Assembly (NCBI RefSeq): GCF_013393385.1
Contig: NZ_AP023239.1
Coordinates: 1,860,001-1,924,000, forward strand
DNA: 64,000 nucleotides
From: Paenibacillus sp. URB8-2
Lineage (GTDB): Bacteria; Bacillota; Bacilli; Paenibacillales; Paenibacillaceae
Direction of reading: 5' to 3'
The notes beneath the pieces were generated by a model. That model was not told the origin of the DNA, searched no databases, and was given only the letters and a program-made list of their open reading frames with translations. Position numbers and translations under genes: made by a program. Positions within the stretch are counted from its first letter, which is position 1. Each line of letters starts with the position of its first letter. Positions 25,557 to 33,962 of the stretch are shown here, one piece after another.

Positions 25557-26453
25557 TCACAAAATCCGGGAAAGCTTGCGGTACGCTCGGGGGGAAATAC
25601 CCTCCTGGGCCGAAAAGGTTCTGCTGAAATAGTGGATATCCGGATAACCGACCCGCTCCCCAACCTTCTCAATAGGCCAATCTGTTTCCCTGAGCAGCTT
25701 GCGCGCTTCCCGTTGCCGGATGGAACGGAGATACTCGCCCGGAGGCATGCCGGCAATCTGACGAAACAATTTGGAAAAATGGTCCTCGTGCAGGTTCATC
25801 AATGCGGCCATCGACCGGTTGGTCCAGCCTGCGGCGGGCGCGGCTTCGATATCTTCCATCAGCGTCCGAATCCGTTCACCGTGCACGGATGCTTTAGCCA
25901 GACGGCGCGAGCTTTGCGTGCGCAGCAGGGAAGTCAGAATGCCAAGCATCAATCCCCGGCAGACCAGCTCATAACCGGGCGGGCGCATCGTAAACTCCTG
26001 CACGAGCTGTTCCATGGCATGGACGCACTCGGGAGGCGGCGAATACACCGGATCTTCGGATAAGGGTAAAAAGGGTGCAGCTACCGCTTCCACAGCGAAT
26101 TTTTCAGGAATCACTTCCTCTTCATTGACCACCATATCTTCTTCGCACAAAATACGGGATTCGCCGAAAAAATCAAAATGGATGCCGAGCAGCTTCGCGG
26201 GAGTCGTTGAGATCGAATTCTGATGATAGACGCCGGGAGCAAGAAAAATTAGCTGGCCGGGCGTCAGGGAATGAAGCGTTCCATTCATCCTTGTCGTCAG
26301 TTCCCCTTGGCGGACATACAGCAGCTCGAAATCATACAGCCTTCTTTCGGGAAAGCTGCAGGGCTGGAGGTTTTGAAACTGGGCGTAATGGATGCCTGGC
26401 GACCACTCACGGTATGGCGTTTCTCTTTTCAGGAAATGCTCTCTTCCATGCAT
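25557..26453 (-). CDS. AraC-family regulator
   Basis: A 298-residue AraC/XylS regulator. Start at 26453 behind GGGAGG; the longer open frame to 26660 has no ribosome site. The N-terminal cupin part includes YDFELLYVRQGEL and LTPGQLIFLAPGVYH. The C-terminal double HTH includes WTNRSMAALMNLHEDHFSKL and VGERVGYPDIHYFSRTF. It is transcribed away from the sugar isomerase and dehydrogenase genes at 26641 and probably controls them as well as the CBM9-like gene behind it. The divergent gap (26454-26640) is very AT-rich; no operator could be picked out with confidence. Confidence 0.92.
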   Translation of the reverse strand: MHGREHFLKRETPYREWSPGIHYAQFQNLQPCSFPERRLYDFELLYVRQGELTTRMNGTLHSLTPGQLIFLAPGVYHQNSISTTPAKLLGIHFDFFGESRILCEEDMVVNEEEVIPEKFAVEAVAAPFLPLSEDPVYSPPPECVHAMEQLVQEFTMRPPGYELVCRGLMLGILTSLLRTQSSRRLAKASVHGERIRTLMEDIEAAPAAGWTNRSMAALMNLHEDHFSKLFRQIAGMPPGEYLRSIRQREARKLLRETDWPIEKVGERVGYPDIHYFSRTFSAQEGISPRAYRKLSRIL

Positions 26454-26640
26454 TGTTAGACCTCCCAAAGTAAATGGGGAAAACAAAATATTTAGACCGG
26501 AATAATGCAAAAAATATCTTTTTCCCCTAAATAAATTAAATTTTAAATCTAATATACTATAAATAAGATAAGGGAAAAAGCTGAAAAAAGTCTGATTTCT
26601 ATAAAACGGAAAATAACAAAAGAAGCTGAGGGTGATCAAA

Positions 26641-27489
26641 GTGAAAAAAGGGATTAACATTTGGTCGTTCCGTGAAGGAACGCCTATCGCGGAATGTGTT
26701 CGTTTGGCTAAAGCGGCAGGATTTGACGGAATAGAATTATCGCTGAATGAGTCCGGTGAAATGGGGATGCAAACGAGCGAGAAGGAAGCGCGCGCACTTC
26801 GGGAGTCGATCGGCGAGGCGGGTCTGGAGATTGCGGGACTGGCTACGGGACTGTATTGGTCCTACGCGATGACCAGTGAATCGGAATCCAACCGGACCAA
26901 GGCGATGGATGTGTGCAAGAAGCAACTGGAGCTGGCGGCTGTTCTTGGAGCCGATACGATCCTGGTCATTCCGGGTGCGGTCGGCGTGGATTTCATCCCG
27001 GGCTGCGAGGTTGTCGATTATGACAAAGCTTACGACAGAGCGCTGGAGGCAATCGGAAAGCTGGCGCCGGAAGCCGAGCAATTGGGCGTTTCCATCGGCA
27101 TCGAGAATGTATGGAATAAATTTCTGCTGTCCCCGCTTGAAATGCGCGGCTTCATTGACGCGATCGGCTCCCGCTTCGTAGGCTCGTACCTGGATGTGGG
27201 GAATATCGTTCATTCCGGCTATCCGGAGCAGTGGGTGCGGATTCTGGGCGACCGGATCAAGAAGGTGCATTTCAAAGATTACCGCCGGGAAGCGGGAGGC
27301 CTGCACGGGTTTGTGGACCTGCTCGCCGGGGATGTGGATTATCCCGCTGTCGTGAACGCCCTTCGGGAGATCGGATACGACGATTATGTCACAGGCGAGA
27401 TGATTCCTGCTTACAAGCATTATACGGAGCAAATTATCTTCAATACTTCCGCGTCCATGGATGCTATTTTGGGGCGTTCGAGTTATTAA
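26641..27489 (+). CDS. Sugar phosphate isomerase/epimerase family TIM-barrel protein
   Basis: A 282-residue member of the xylose-isomerase-like TIM barrel family (AP endonuclease 2 superfamily). GTG at 26641 is chosen because GAGGGTGAT stands five bases before it. Metal-site patterns are visible: SIGIENVWN (Glu), SYLDVGNIVHSG (Asp, His), VHFKDYRR (His, Asp) and TGEMIP (Glu). Such proteins isomerise or epimerise sugars or act on keto-sugar acids and inositols. It is followed by two Gfo/Idh/MocA dehydrogenases, a common pairing for oxidation and isomerisation of uncommon sugars. The substrate is unknown. Confidence 0.88.
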   Translation: MKKGINIWSFREGTPIAECVRLAKAAGFDGIELSLNESGEMGMQTSEKEARALRESIGEAGLEIAGLATGLYWSYAMTSESESNRTKAMDVCKKQLELAAVLGADTILVIPGAVGVDFIPGCEVVDYDKAYDRALEAIGKLAPEAEQLGVSIGIENVWNKFLLSPLEMRGFIDAIGSRFVGSYLDVGNIVHSGYPEQWVRILGDRIKKVHFKDYRREAGGLHGFVDLLAGDVDYPAVVNALREIGYDDYVTGEMIPAYKHYTEQIIFNTSASMDAILGRSSY

Positions 27490-27510
27490 ATCTAAGCGGG
27501 AGTGTGAGAA

Positions 27511-28524
27511 ATGCTTAAAGTAGGACTGGTAGGATTCGGTTTCATGGGCCGGATGAACTTTGATCATTACGTCAAGCTGAATGAAGACGGCTATCCGATC
27601 ACTCTGACGGCGGTCTGCGACCCGCGGATTGAAGAATTGAAGGGCCAAAAGGCAAACGGAAATATGAACACGGCCCGTGAAGTATACGACTTGTCCGCCT
27701 ATCATCTATATCGAGATTTGGAAGACATGCTGGCAAACGAGGAACTGGATGCCGTCAGCCTGGCGGTCCCTACGTATCTGCATGCCGAAATGGCTTGTTC
27801 GCTGATGGAACGGGGCTATCATGTATTCTGTGAGAAGCCGATGGCCCGGCATTCGGCGGAGGCGCTGAAGATGGCGGAAACGGCGGTGCGGACCGGGAAG
27901 AAGCTGATGGTGGGCCATTGTCTCCGGTTCTGGCCGGCTTACGAATATTTGAAGGAAAAGATAGAGAGCGGAGAATTCGGCCAAGTTACAGCGGGCTATT
28001 TCTACCGGGGCTCCGGCGCGCCGAAGGGCTGGCTGGTGAATGATGAGCTGAGCGGCGGCTGCATGATGGATATGCATGTCCACGACACCGATATGATTCA
28101 ACATCTGTTCGGGAAGCCGGACAAGGTTTCGGCGCTCGGGCGGAATGTCCTGCCGGGGAGCGGGTACGATATCGTTTCCTCTCATTATCACTATAAGGAT
28201 GGAAAGGTAATCAACGCGCAGGCAGATTGGACGCTGGAGGGGGATTTTGGCTTTTATATGGGCTACCGGGTCAATTTCGAACGGGGCAATATCGTATTTG
28301 ACGGCAGTACGGTCAAAGTGAATCCGAACAGTCAGCCCGGCTTTAAGGCATATCTCTCTCCGCATACGGGCTATTATCGGGAGTTGGTTTATTTCTTGGA
28401 TGCGGTTCTTCAAGATAAGCCCGTTAGCGTTTGCGCGCCGGAAAGTACGGCCCAGTCCATCGAAATTATTGAGGCTGAAATGGAATCCGCCCGGCATGAA
28501 GGGGCATGGGTTACACTTTTTTGA
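27511..28524 (+). CDS. Gfo/Idh/MocA-family oxidoreductase (first copy)
   Basis: A 337-residue NAD(P)-dependent sugar or inositol dehydrogenase. The Rossmann start VGLVGFGFMGRM carries the glycine-rich loop. CEKPMARHS holds the catalytic EKP Lys, and GGCMMDMHVHDTDMI has the D-x3-H motif of the active site. The ATG follows GGGAGTGTG. It lies 21 bases after the isomerase and is followed by a paralogue of the same length. It oxidises or reduces a ring carbon of a sugar; which one cannot be told. Confidence 0.92.
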   Translation: MLKVGLVGFGFMGRMNFDHYVKLNEDGYPITLTAVCDPRIEELKGQKANGNMNTAREVYDLSAYHLYRDLEDMLANEELDAVSLAVPTYLHAEMACSLMERGYHVFCEKPMARHSAEALKMAETAVRTGKKLMVGHCLRFWPAYEYLKEKIESGEFGQVTAGYFYRGSGAPKGWLVNDELSGGCMMDMHVHDTDMIQHLFGKPDKVSALGRNVLPGSGYDIVSSHYHYKDGKVINAQADWTLEGDFGFYMGYRVNFERGNIVFDGSTVKVNPNSQPGFKAYLSPHTGYYRELVYFLDAVLQDKPVSVCAPESTAQSIEIIEAEMESARHEGAWVTLF

Positions 28525-28554
28525 ACGATATCAATTAGCGGGGTGATTTCTGGC

Positions 28555-29568
28555 ATGTTGAAAATAGGATTGATCGGTTTCGGATTTATGGGCCGGATGC
28601 ACTTTGACAATTATGTCCGGTTAATGGAGGAAGGCTGCCCTGTTACGCTCACCGCGATCTGCGATCCGCGGATCGAAGAGCTGAAAGACGGCAAAGCGGG
28701 CGGGAATATGACCACGGCCCGTGAAGTGTATGATTTGTCCGCTTACAATCTCTACACAGATCTGGAGGAAATGCTGGCGAACGAGCAGCTCGATGTCATC
28801 GATATTGCGGCTCCCACGTATCTGCATGCCGAAATGGCCTGTTCGCTGCTGGAGCGCGGCATCCATGTATTCTGCGAGAAGCCGATGGCGAGGCATTCGG
28901 TGGACGCCTGGAAGATGGTCGAAACAGCTAAACGCAACGGGAGGAAGCTCATGATTGGGCAATGCCTCCGTTTTTGGCCGGGCTATGAATACTTGAAGGA
29001 TGTTGTAGACAGCGGCAAGTTCGGCCAGACGACGGAAGGCTATTTCTACCGGGGCTCCGGAGCCCCGAAGGAATGGTTCCTCGATGAAAAGCTCAGCGGC
29101 GGCTGCATTATGGACATGCATATTCACGACACGGATATGATCAACTATCTGTTCGGCAAGCCGGAGAAAGTATCGACTCTTGGGCGCAATGTGCTCCCGG
29201 GAAGCGGATACGATATCGCCTCCACCCATTATTATTATAAAGATGGAAAAGTCATCAATGCCCAGGTGGACTGGACGCTGAAGGGGGATTTCGGTTTTTA
29301 CATGGGGTATCGTGTCAATTTCGAACGGGGCAATGTGGTGTTTGACGGAAGCCGGGTCAAGGTGAATCCGAATGACGGACCGGGCTTTACCCCGGAGATT
29401 TCCCCGGATGCCGGCTATTACCGTGAGTTGGATTATTTCCTGGATGCGGTCATCCATGACAAGCCCGTTGCCGTGTGTACACCTGAAAGCGCGGCGGAAT
29501 CCCTTGAACTCGTGGAAGCGGAGATCGAATCGGCAGATGCCCAAGGGGAATGGGTGAAGCTCGTCTAA
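28555..29568 (+). CDS. Gfo/Idh/MocA-family oxidoreductase (second copy)
   Basis: Also 337 residues when the ATG at 28555 is used; GCGGGGTGAT serves as ribosome site. It carries the same motifs as the first copy (IGLIGFGFMGRMHF, CEKPMARHS, GGCIMDMHIHDTDMI) and is alike along the whole length, so the pair arose by tandem duplication. Differences cluster in the N-terminal substrate loops and the C-terminal 60 residues. The two may run a coupled oxidation and reduction at different carbons. A terminator follows. Confidence 0.92.
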   Translation: MLKIGLIGFGFMGRMHFDNYVRLMEEGCPVTLTAICDPRIEELKDGKAGGNMTTAREVYDLSAYNLYTDLEEMLANEQLDVIDIAAPTYLHAEMACSLLERGIHVFCEKPMARHSVDAWKMVETAKRNGRKLMIGQCLRFWPGYEYLKDVVDSGKFGQTTEGYFYRGSGAPKEWFLDEKLSGGCIMDMHIHDTDMINYLFGKPEKVSTLGRNVLPGSGYDIASTHYYYKDGKVINAQVDWTLKGDFGFYMGYRVNFERGNVVFDGSRVKVNPNDGPGFTPEISPDAGYYRELDYFLDAVIHDKPVAVCTPESAAESLELVEAEIESADAQGEWVKLV

Positions 29569-29605
29569 ATAAGATGAGAGCCGCACCGATCAATGCTGTG
29601 CATTA

Positions 29606-29646
29606 AAGAACCGGGTTTTGCTGCGGGCAAAGCCCGGTTCTTTTTC
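29606..29646 (+). terminator. Rho-independent terminator after the dehydrogenases
   Basis: GAACCGGG pairs with CCCGGTTC and is followed by five or more T; inner bases can extend the pairing. Confidence 0.87.
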
Positions 29647-29659
29647 CAAAAGTCAATGT

Positions 29660-29688
29660 TTGTAACTTATTATTCATCATGCTATCAT
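29660..29688 (+). promoter_or_regulatory. Promoter of the GntR/FCD regulator
   Basis: TTGTAA at 29660-29665, spacer of 17, TATCAT at 29683-29688, 47 bases before the gene start. Confidence 0.5.
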
Positions 29689-29734
29689 TTTCAGGTAGAA
29701 TAAGTGCAAATATTGGTTTGAAGGGGAAGGCCTA

Positions 29735-30409
29735 ATGAAGAAGATCAAAAAAGTTCAGACACACGAAATGGTTTCGAAAGAAATCAAAGATTATATTCAG
29801 CAAAACAATTTGAAGAAAGGAGACAAGCTGCCTTCCGTAGAGCAAATTATGGAAAATCTTGGCGTCGGCCGTTCTTCCATCCGCGAGGCGATCCGCTATT
29901 TGGAGGCTTTGGATATTATTGAAGTCCTTAACGGCAAAGGGATATTCGTCAAAGAACCGTCCTTGTATCAATTATCGACCAAATTTACGGTAGAGGATGA
30001 GAAATCCGCGCTTCTTCAGCTATGCGATGTCCGCAGAGGCTTGGAGGGAATTGCGGTGGAGCTGGCGGCGACACGGGCCACTAGGGAGCATTTGGACGAG
30101 ATGTGGTATTATTACGAGCTGATCGGCAAGACGACCGGAGCGGAAAGCTCTATCGCGGATATGAAGTTCCACCAGGCGATTTACCGGGCTTCGGGCAACG
30201 TCATTCTGCAGGAAATCATCGGATCGATCTGGAATACGTTTGTCGAGTTTTGGCGGGCGCCGTTTGGCAACAAGGACTTTTTCTATGACAGTTACCCGTT
30301 CCACAAATCCGTCGTTGAAGCGATCGAGGAGAAGGATGCGCAGAAGGCGAGAGAAGAATTCAATAAAATGATGGACGTCATGGTGAGAGCAATCACGGAA
30401 GTTGAGTAA
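29735..30409 (+). CDS. GntR-family regulator with FCD domain
   Basis: A 224-residue repressor-type regulator of the FadR subfamily. The winged helix covers about residues 5-70 (SVEQIMENLGVGRSSIREAI). The helical FCD ligand domain follows, with metal-binding candidates in MKFHQAIYRASGN and YPFHKSVVEAIE. GAAGGGGAAGG precedes the ATG. FCD regulators usually sense sugar acids or other organic acids. The downstream ABC importer (30784-33928) and PLP enzyme are the probable targets, perhaps through the palindrome at 30584. Confidence 0.92.
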   Translation: MKKIKKVQTHEMVSKEIKDYIQQNNLKKGDKLPSVEQIMENLGVGRSSIREAIRYLEALDIIEVLNGKGIFVKEPSLYQLSTKFTVEDEKSALLQLCDVRRGLEGIAVELAATRATREHLDEMWYYYELIGKTTGAESSIADMKFHQAIYRASGNVILQEIIGSIWNTFVEFWRAPFGNKDFFYDSYPFHKSVVEAIEEKDAQKAREEFNKMMDVMVRAITEVE

Positions 30410-30583
30410 ACTTACCTGACATAAGGATTGACATGGACGGATGAGGGATGTTAAGATTCATTAAGAATTTAACTGAATTATTGTTCTTTCAATGCAAAAT
30501 CAGTAGTAGATTGAATGTTGATGGCACGTAACTTGACATAACGGGAAGGTCTTGGAAAGCAGAATTAGGTTTTTCAGGCTCTT

Positions 30584-30598
30584 ACCTGTCAGACAGGT
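30584..30598. promoter_or_regulatory. Palindrome ACCTGTCAGACAGGT, possible FCD-GntR operator
   Basis: A perfect 7+7 inverted repeat around one central base. TGTC-N-GACA resembles the short palindromes of FadR-type regulators. It lies between such a regulator and an importer operon, about 185 bases upstream of the importer start. The rest of the 374-base gap holds a promoter at 30727-30755 and no gene. Confidence 0.45.
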
Positions 30599-30726
30599 TC
30601 ACAGCATTACTAGCAGCCAGATATTTCCTCCAGCTGATCCCCTGAAGAGAGGGTGAGCAGGAGCCTGCGCCTCAACCTGTATGACAGCATGACAGTATGG
30701 CAACTTGGCTGCAGCATGAATGAGAA

Positions 30727-30755
30727 TTATGAAGGGACTATGGACCTTTTATAAT
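30727..30755 (+). promoter_or_regulatory. Promoter of the importer operon at 30784
   Basis: TATAAT at 30750-30755 with a weak TTATGA 17 bases upstream. It lies 28 bases before the GTG start of the binding protein. Confidence 0.45.
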
Positions 30756-30783
30756 AATATTTTTCTGAATGAGGGGGATTTTT

Positions 30784-32103
30784 GTGAGAATCGGTAAAAA
30801 ATTGTTCGCATCAACTTTATTGCTCGTAACGGCACTCAGCTCGTTAACCGCATGCGGGAGCGGGACAAGCAGCGAAGGAGCTGCGGGAAGCGGCTCTTCC
30901 GAACAAGTAAAGATCCGAATGATCGAAAGCTTGACCAGCCCGGCCCGGACGGAAGTCCTCAAGCAAATGGTCAGCAAATTTGAAGAGGCTAATCCGGGGA
31001 TTGATGTCGAGCTGATCTCCCCGCCGCTGGACAGCGCCGATACCAAAATTGCACAAATGCTGTCTTCCAAAGCGGATGTCGATGTACTGGAAGTCAGAGA
31101 TTCCACCGTCAAGCAATTCGTAACGAACAACTGGATTGCCGACTTGTCGGCCTACACGTCCAAGTGGTCCGGTTACGGCACGCTGAACACCAGCGCACAG
31201 ATGTCCGCCAATTATATAGAGAACAAGCCTTATTACATTCCTTACGGCCTGTATGAAAAAATATTGTTCTACCGCACCGACTGGTTCAAGGAAAAAGGAC
31301 TGGAAGCGCCCAAGACATGGGAAGACCTGTACGAAGCGGCTAAAGCGATCACCGATCCGTCCAAGAACCGTTACGGCTACTCCTTCCGGGGCGGAAAAGG
31401 CGCCGACAGCTATATTGTCGATATGATCCGTGACTACAACGGAACGAACACCAATCCCGAAGACGCCATGTTCCTGAAGAACGGCAACACGATATTCAGT
31501 ACGCCGGAAGCCAAGCAGGCTCTGGAGAACCACCTGAATATTTATAAAGACGGCGCACCGAAAGATTCGGTGAACTGGGGATTCGCGGAAATGGTCGAAG
31601 GGTTTGAAGCGGGAATTACCGGCATGCTGATTCAAGATCCGGATGTCATCGACGTCGTCAAGCAAAAAATGGGCGAAGGCACCTGGAGCACGGCGGCTAT
31701 CCCGGCAGGTCCTTCCGGCGTTACCCACTTTAAAGTCGGCGCTGCCGGATGGGGAATGGCAGCCCATTCCGAGCATAAAGACGAAGCTTGGAAATTGATC
31801 GAGTTCATGTCCAGCCCAGAAGAGAATGAATTTTTCACCCAAAAAATCGGTCTGATTCCCGTGCATACAACCGCCTCGGAGAACGACTTCTACAAGACCG
31901 GCTACTACAAGCCATACATGGATATGAACGCAGATACCGCCCATTATATTCCGGTCAAGCCTGAAACGGATTATAAAGGCTTCGGAGAATGGCGCTCGAT
32001 CATCCAGCAGGATACCCAGGCGATCATTTTCGGCAAACTGTCCGTGGACGACGCGCTTAAGAAATGGGACGCTTACTGGCTCGACCAGAAGAAACAAGGC
32101 TAG
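30784..32103 (+). CDS. Solute-binding lipoprotein of a sugar ABC importer
   Basis: A 439-residue lipoprotein. GTG at 30784 is preferred because GAGGGGGAT lies just before it; an ATG at 30769 would be upstream of that site. Lipobox LTAC with Cys24, then a Gly/Ser linker. The body has the family 1 binding-protein pattern (MVSKFEEANPGIDVELI, DVLEVRDSTVKQFV). It feeds the two permeases that follow. A hairpin after its stop probably keeps its level above that of the permeases. Confidence 0.93.
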   Translation: MRIGKKLFASTLLLVTALSSLTACGSGTSSEGAAGSGSSEQVKIRMIESLTSPARTEVLKQMVSKFEEANPGIDVELISPPLDSADTKIAQMLSSKADVDVLEVRDSTVKQFVTNNWIADLSAYTSKWSGYGTLNTSAQMSANYIENKPYYIPYGLYEKILFYRTDWFKEKGLEAPKTWEDLYEAAKAITDPSKNRYGYSFRGGKGADSYIVDMIRDYNGTNTNPEDAMFLKNGNTIFSTPEAKQALENHLNIYKDGAPKDSVNWGFAEMVEGFEAGITGMLIQDPDVIDVVKQKMGEGTWSTAAIPAGPSGVTHFKVGAAGWGMAAHSEHKDEAWKLIEFMSSPEENEFFTQKIGLIPVHTTASENDFYKTGYYKPYMDMNADTAHYIPVKPETDYKGFGEWRSIIQQDTQAIIFGKLSVDDALKKWDAYWLDQKKQG

Positions 32104-32116
32104 TAAATATTAATTC

Positions 32117-32154
32117 AAACATATGGGTACGGTGCTGCCGCCCATATGTTTGTT
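32117..32154 (+). terminator. Intercistronic hairpin between binding protein and permeases
   Basis: CAAACATATGGG pairs fully with CCCATATGTTTG over a 13-base loop and is followed by TTTT. It may act as a partial terminator or as an mRNA 3' stabiliser that sets the ratio of binding protein to permease. Confidence 0.75.
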
Positions 32155-32176
32155 TTCAGAGGAGGTTCCTGTCCTG

Positions 32177-33088
32177 ATGAACAATACTAGCGTCCGTAAA
32201 CCTCGCCTAAACCGCACCACCGCTTTTATCCTGTTCTGTCTGCTGCCCGCGCTTATTCCGGTGGTTGTGCTTACGTATTTTCCGATTTTCAAGGGCATCA
32301 TTATGGCGTTTCAAAATTACTCGCTTTTTAATTTGAACGACATCCGGTTTATCGGCTTTGACAATTTCAAAACGGTTTTGCAGGACCCGAACCTGCCGAC
32401 CATTATGCAAAATACGGTGCTTTGGGTGTTTATATCCCTGATCTTGCAGTTCGCCATCGGATTCGTTCTGTCGCTCCTGCTGTATCAGAAATTCCCGGGC
32501 AGAGGCGTTTATCAAGGTCTGATTTATTATTCCTGGGCGATGTCGGGATTTCTGATCGGGATTATCTGGCGCTGGATGTTCAACGGCCAAATCGGCGTCA
32601 TCAATGATATGCTGCTCAAAATGGGGCTGATCTCGGAGCGCATCGGATTTTTGTCCGACCCGAAATGGGCCATGTTCTCGGTTATTGTGGCGAATATTTG
32701 GTACGGGGTTGCTTTTTTCGCCATCATGCTTACAGCCGCCATGCAATCTATTCCCGAAGAGCTGTTTGAGGCTGCCGATATGGACGGCGCGAACGGACTT
32801 CAAAAGATGCTGCATGTCATTATTCCCTACATTCTGCCGACGATCATTACGACCACGGCTTTGCGGGTCATCTGGATATTCAATTTCCCGGATATCATCT
32901 ATGCGATGACGAACGGCGGACCGGCCAATTCGACGCATATTCTGTCCACGTTCATGCTTGATAAAATTGTCTTCGGCGGGGATTACGGCTTGGCCGGCGC
33001 CATCGGGGTCATCTCGATCGTACTGCTGCTGCTGTACACCCTATTCTATCTTTTTGCTACGAAAGCGAGTAAGGCGGGTGATTTTTAA
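32177..33088 (+). CDS. Sugar ABC importer permease (MalF side)
   Basis: A 303-residue permease with six membrane segments. The ATG at 32177 follows GGAGG. The coupling loop reads EELFEAADMDGANGLQKMLH. The middle segment IMLTAAMQSIPEEL and the end LLLYTLFYLFATKASKAGDF fit the family. Its stop TAA is directly followed by the next ATG. It works with the binding protein upstream and the permease downstream; the ATPase is not encoded nearby. Confidence 0.93.
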   Translation: MNNTSVRKPRLNRTTAFILFCLLPALIPVVVLTYFPIFKGIIMAFQNYSLFNLNDIRFIGFDNFKTVLQDPNLPTIMQNTVLWVFISLILQFAIGFVLSLLLYQKFPGRGVYQGLIYYSWAMSGFLIGIIWRWMFNGQIGVINDMLLKMGLISERIGFLSDPKWAMFSVIVANIWYGVAFFAIMLTAAMQSIPEELFEAADMDGANGLQKMLHVIIPYILPTIITTTALRVIWIFNFPDIIYAMTNGGPANSTHILSTFMLDKIVFGGDYGLAGAIGVISIVLLLLYTLFYLFATKASKAGDF

Positions 33089-33928
33089 ATGAAACGGAAG
33101 GTTATAAGCAGAGTTAAATTAAGTTCCAAAGTGATCATTCTCGGGATCTGGCTGTTATTCATGGTCTTTCCTTTATATTGGATGATTCTTACTTCGCTGA
33201 AGCCCAAGAACGATATTTTCAAGTTTCCGCTGGAGTATTTGCCGGAGAGGATTTCGTTTGAGAACTACGCCAACATCTTCGCGATTTCCAAATTTCATGT
33301 GTATATCGGCAACAGCCTGCTCGTTTCGCTCTTGTCGGCGCTTATCGTCATTATTATTTCCATATTGAGCAGCTATGTGCTGGCGCGCTTTACGTTCCGG
33401 GGCAGCCGGCAGATTATGAGCGGTTTCTTCCTTACGCAAATGATTCCGATGTTCATCGGATTTGGTCCTCTTTATAGCATCATGTCCCAATTGAACCTGC
33501 TTAACAAACAGGGCTCGCTTGTCCTGATGTATTCCGTGCTTCTTATCCCGTTCTGTACGCTGATGTTAAAAGGGTTCTTTCAGCGGATTCCTTCAAGCCT
33601 GGAGGAAGCGGCGATGATTGACGGATGCTCCCGGCTGGGCGGATTAATCCGCATTATCCTTCCGGTGATGAAGCCGGGGATATCGGCGACGTTTATTTTT
33701 GCTTTTGTTCAGAACTGGAACGAGCTGTTCCTGGCCATTATGTTCATCGACAGGGAAGAGGCCAAGACGATCCCCGTGGCGATGAATTCCTTCATTACCA
33801 AGTTTGATATCGATTGGGGAGCCATGTCGGCGGCGACGGTTCTGTCCGTCATTCCTACTATGATCCTGTTTGCCCTTTGTCAGCGATTGATTGTGCAAGG
33901 CCTGACGGACGGCGCTGTGAAAGGTTAG
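33089..33928 (+). CDS. Sugar ABC importer permease (MalG side)
   Basis: A 279-residue permease with six hydrophobic segments and the coupling loop SLEEAAMIDGCSRLGGLIRI. The ending VQGLTDGAVKG is typical of MalG-side sugar permeases. It begins right after the previous stop, with GCGGGTGAT inside the end of that gene as ribosome site. It completes the importer whose binding protein starts at 30784. Confidence 0.93.
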   Translation: MKRKVISRVKLSSKVIILGIWLLFMVFPLYWMILTSLKPKNDIFKFPLEYLPERISFENYANIFAISKFHVYIGNSLLVSLLSALIVIIISILSSYVLARFTFRGSRQIMSGFFLTQMIPMFIGFGPLYSIMSQLNLLNKQGSLVLMYSVLLIPFCTLMLKGFFQRIPSSLEEAAMIDGCSRLGGLIRIILPVMKPGISATFIFAFVQNWNELFLAIMFIDREEAKTIPVAMNSFITKFDIDWGAMSAATVLSVIPTMILFALCQRLIVQGLTDGAVKG

Positions 33929-33962
33929 GGAATAGGACACTACATCAGAAAGGATATGACTA

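Noticed and set aside
30410..30783. Possible SAM or T-box riboswitch before the importer/PLP operon
   Set aside because: No S-box core and no T-box GGTGGNACC element; only a palindrome and a promoter could be supported.
30844..32097. Minus-strand open frame of 417 codons
   Set aside because: It lies wholly antisense to the binding lipoprotein gene, has no ribosome site and no recognisable motif; long antisense frames are common in this codon-biased DNA.
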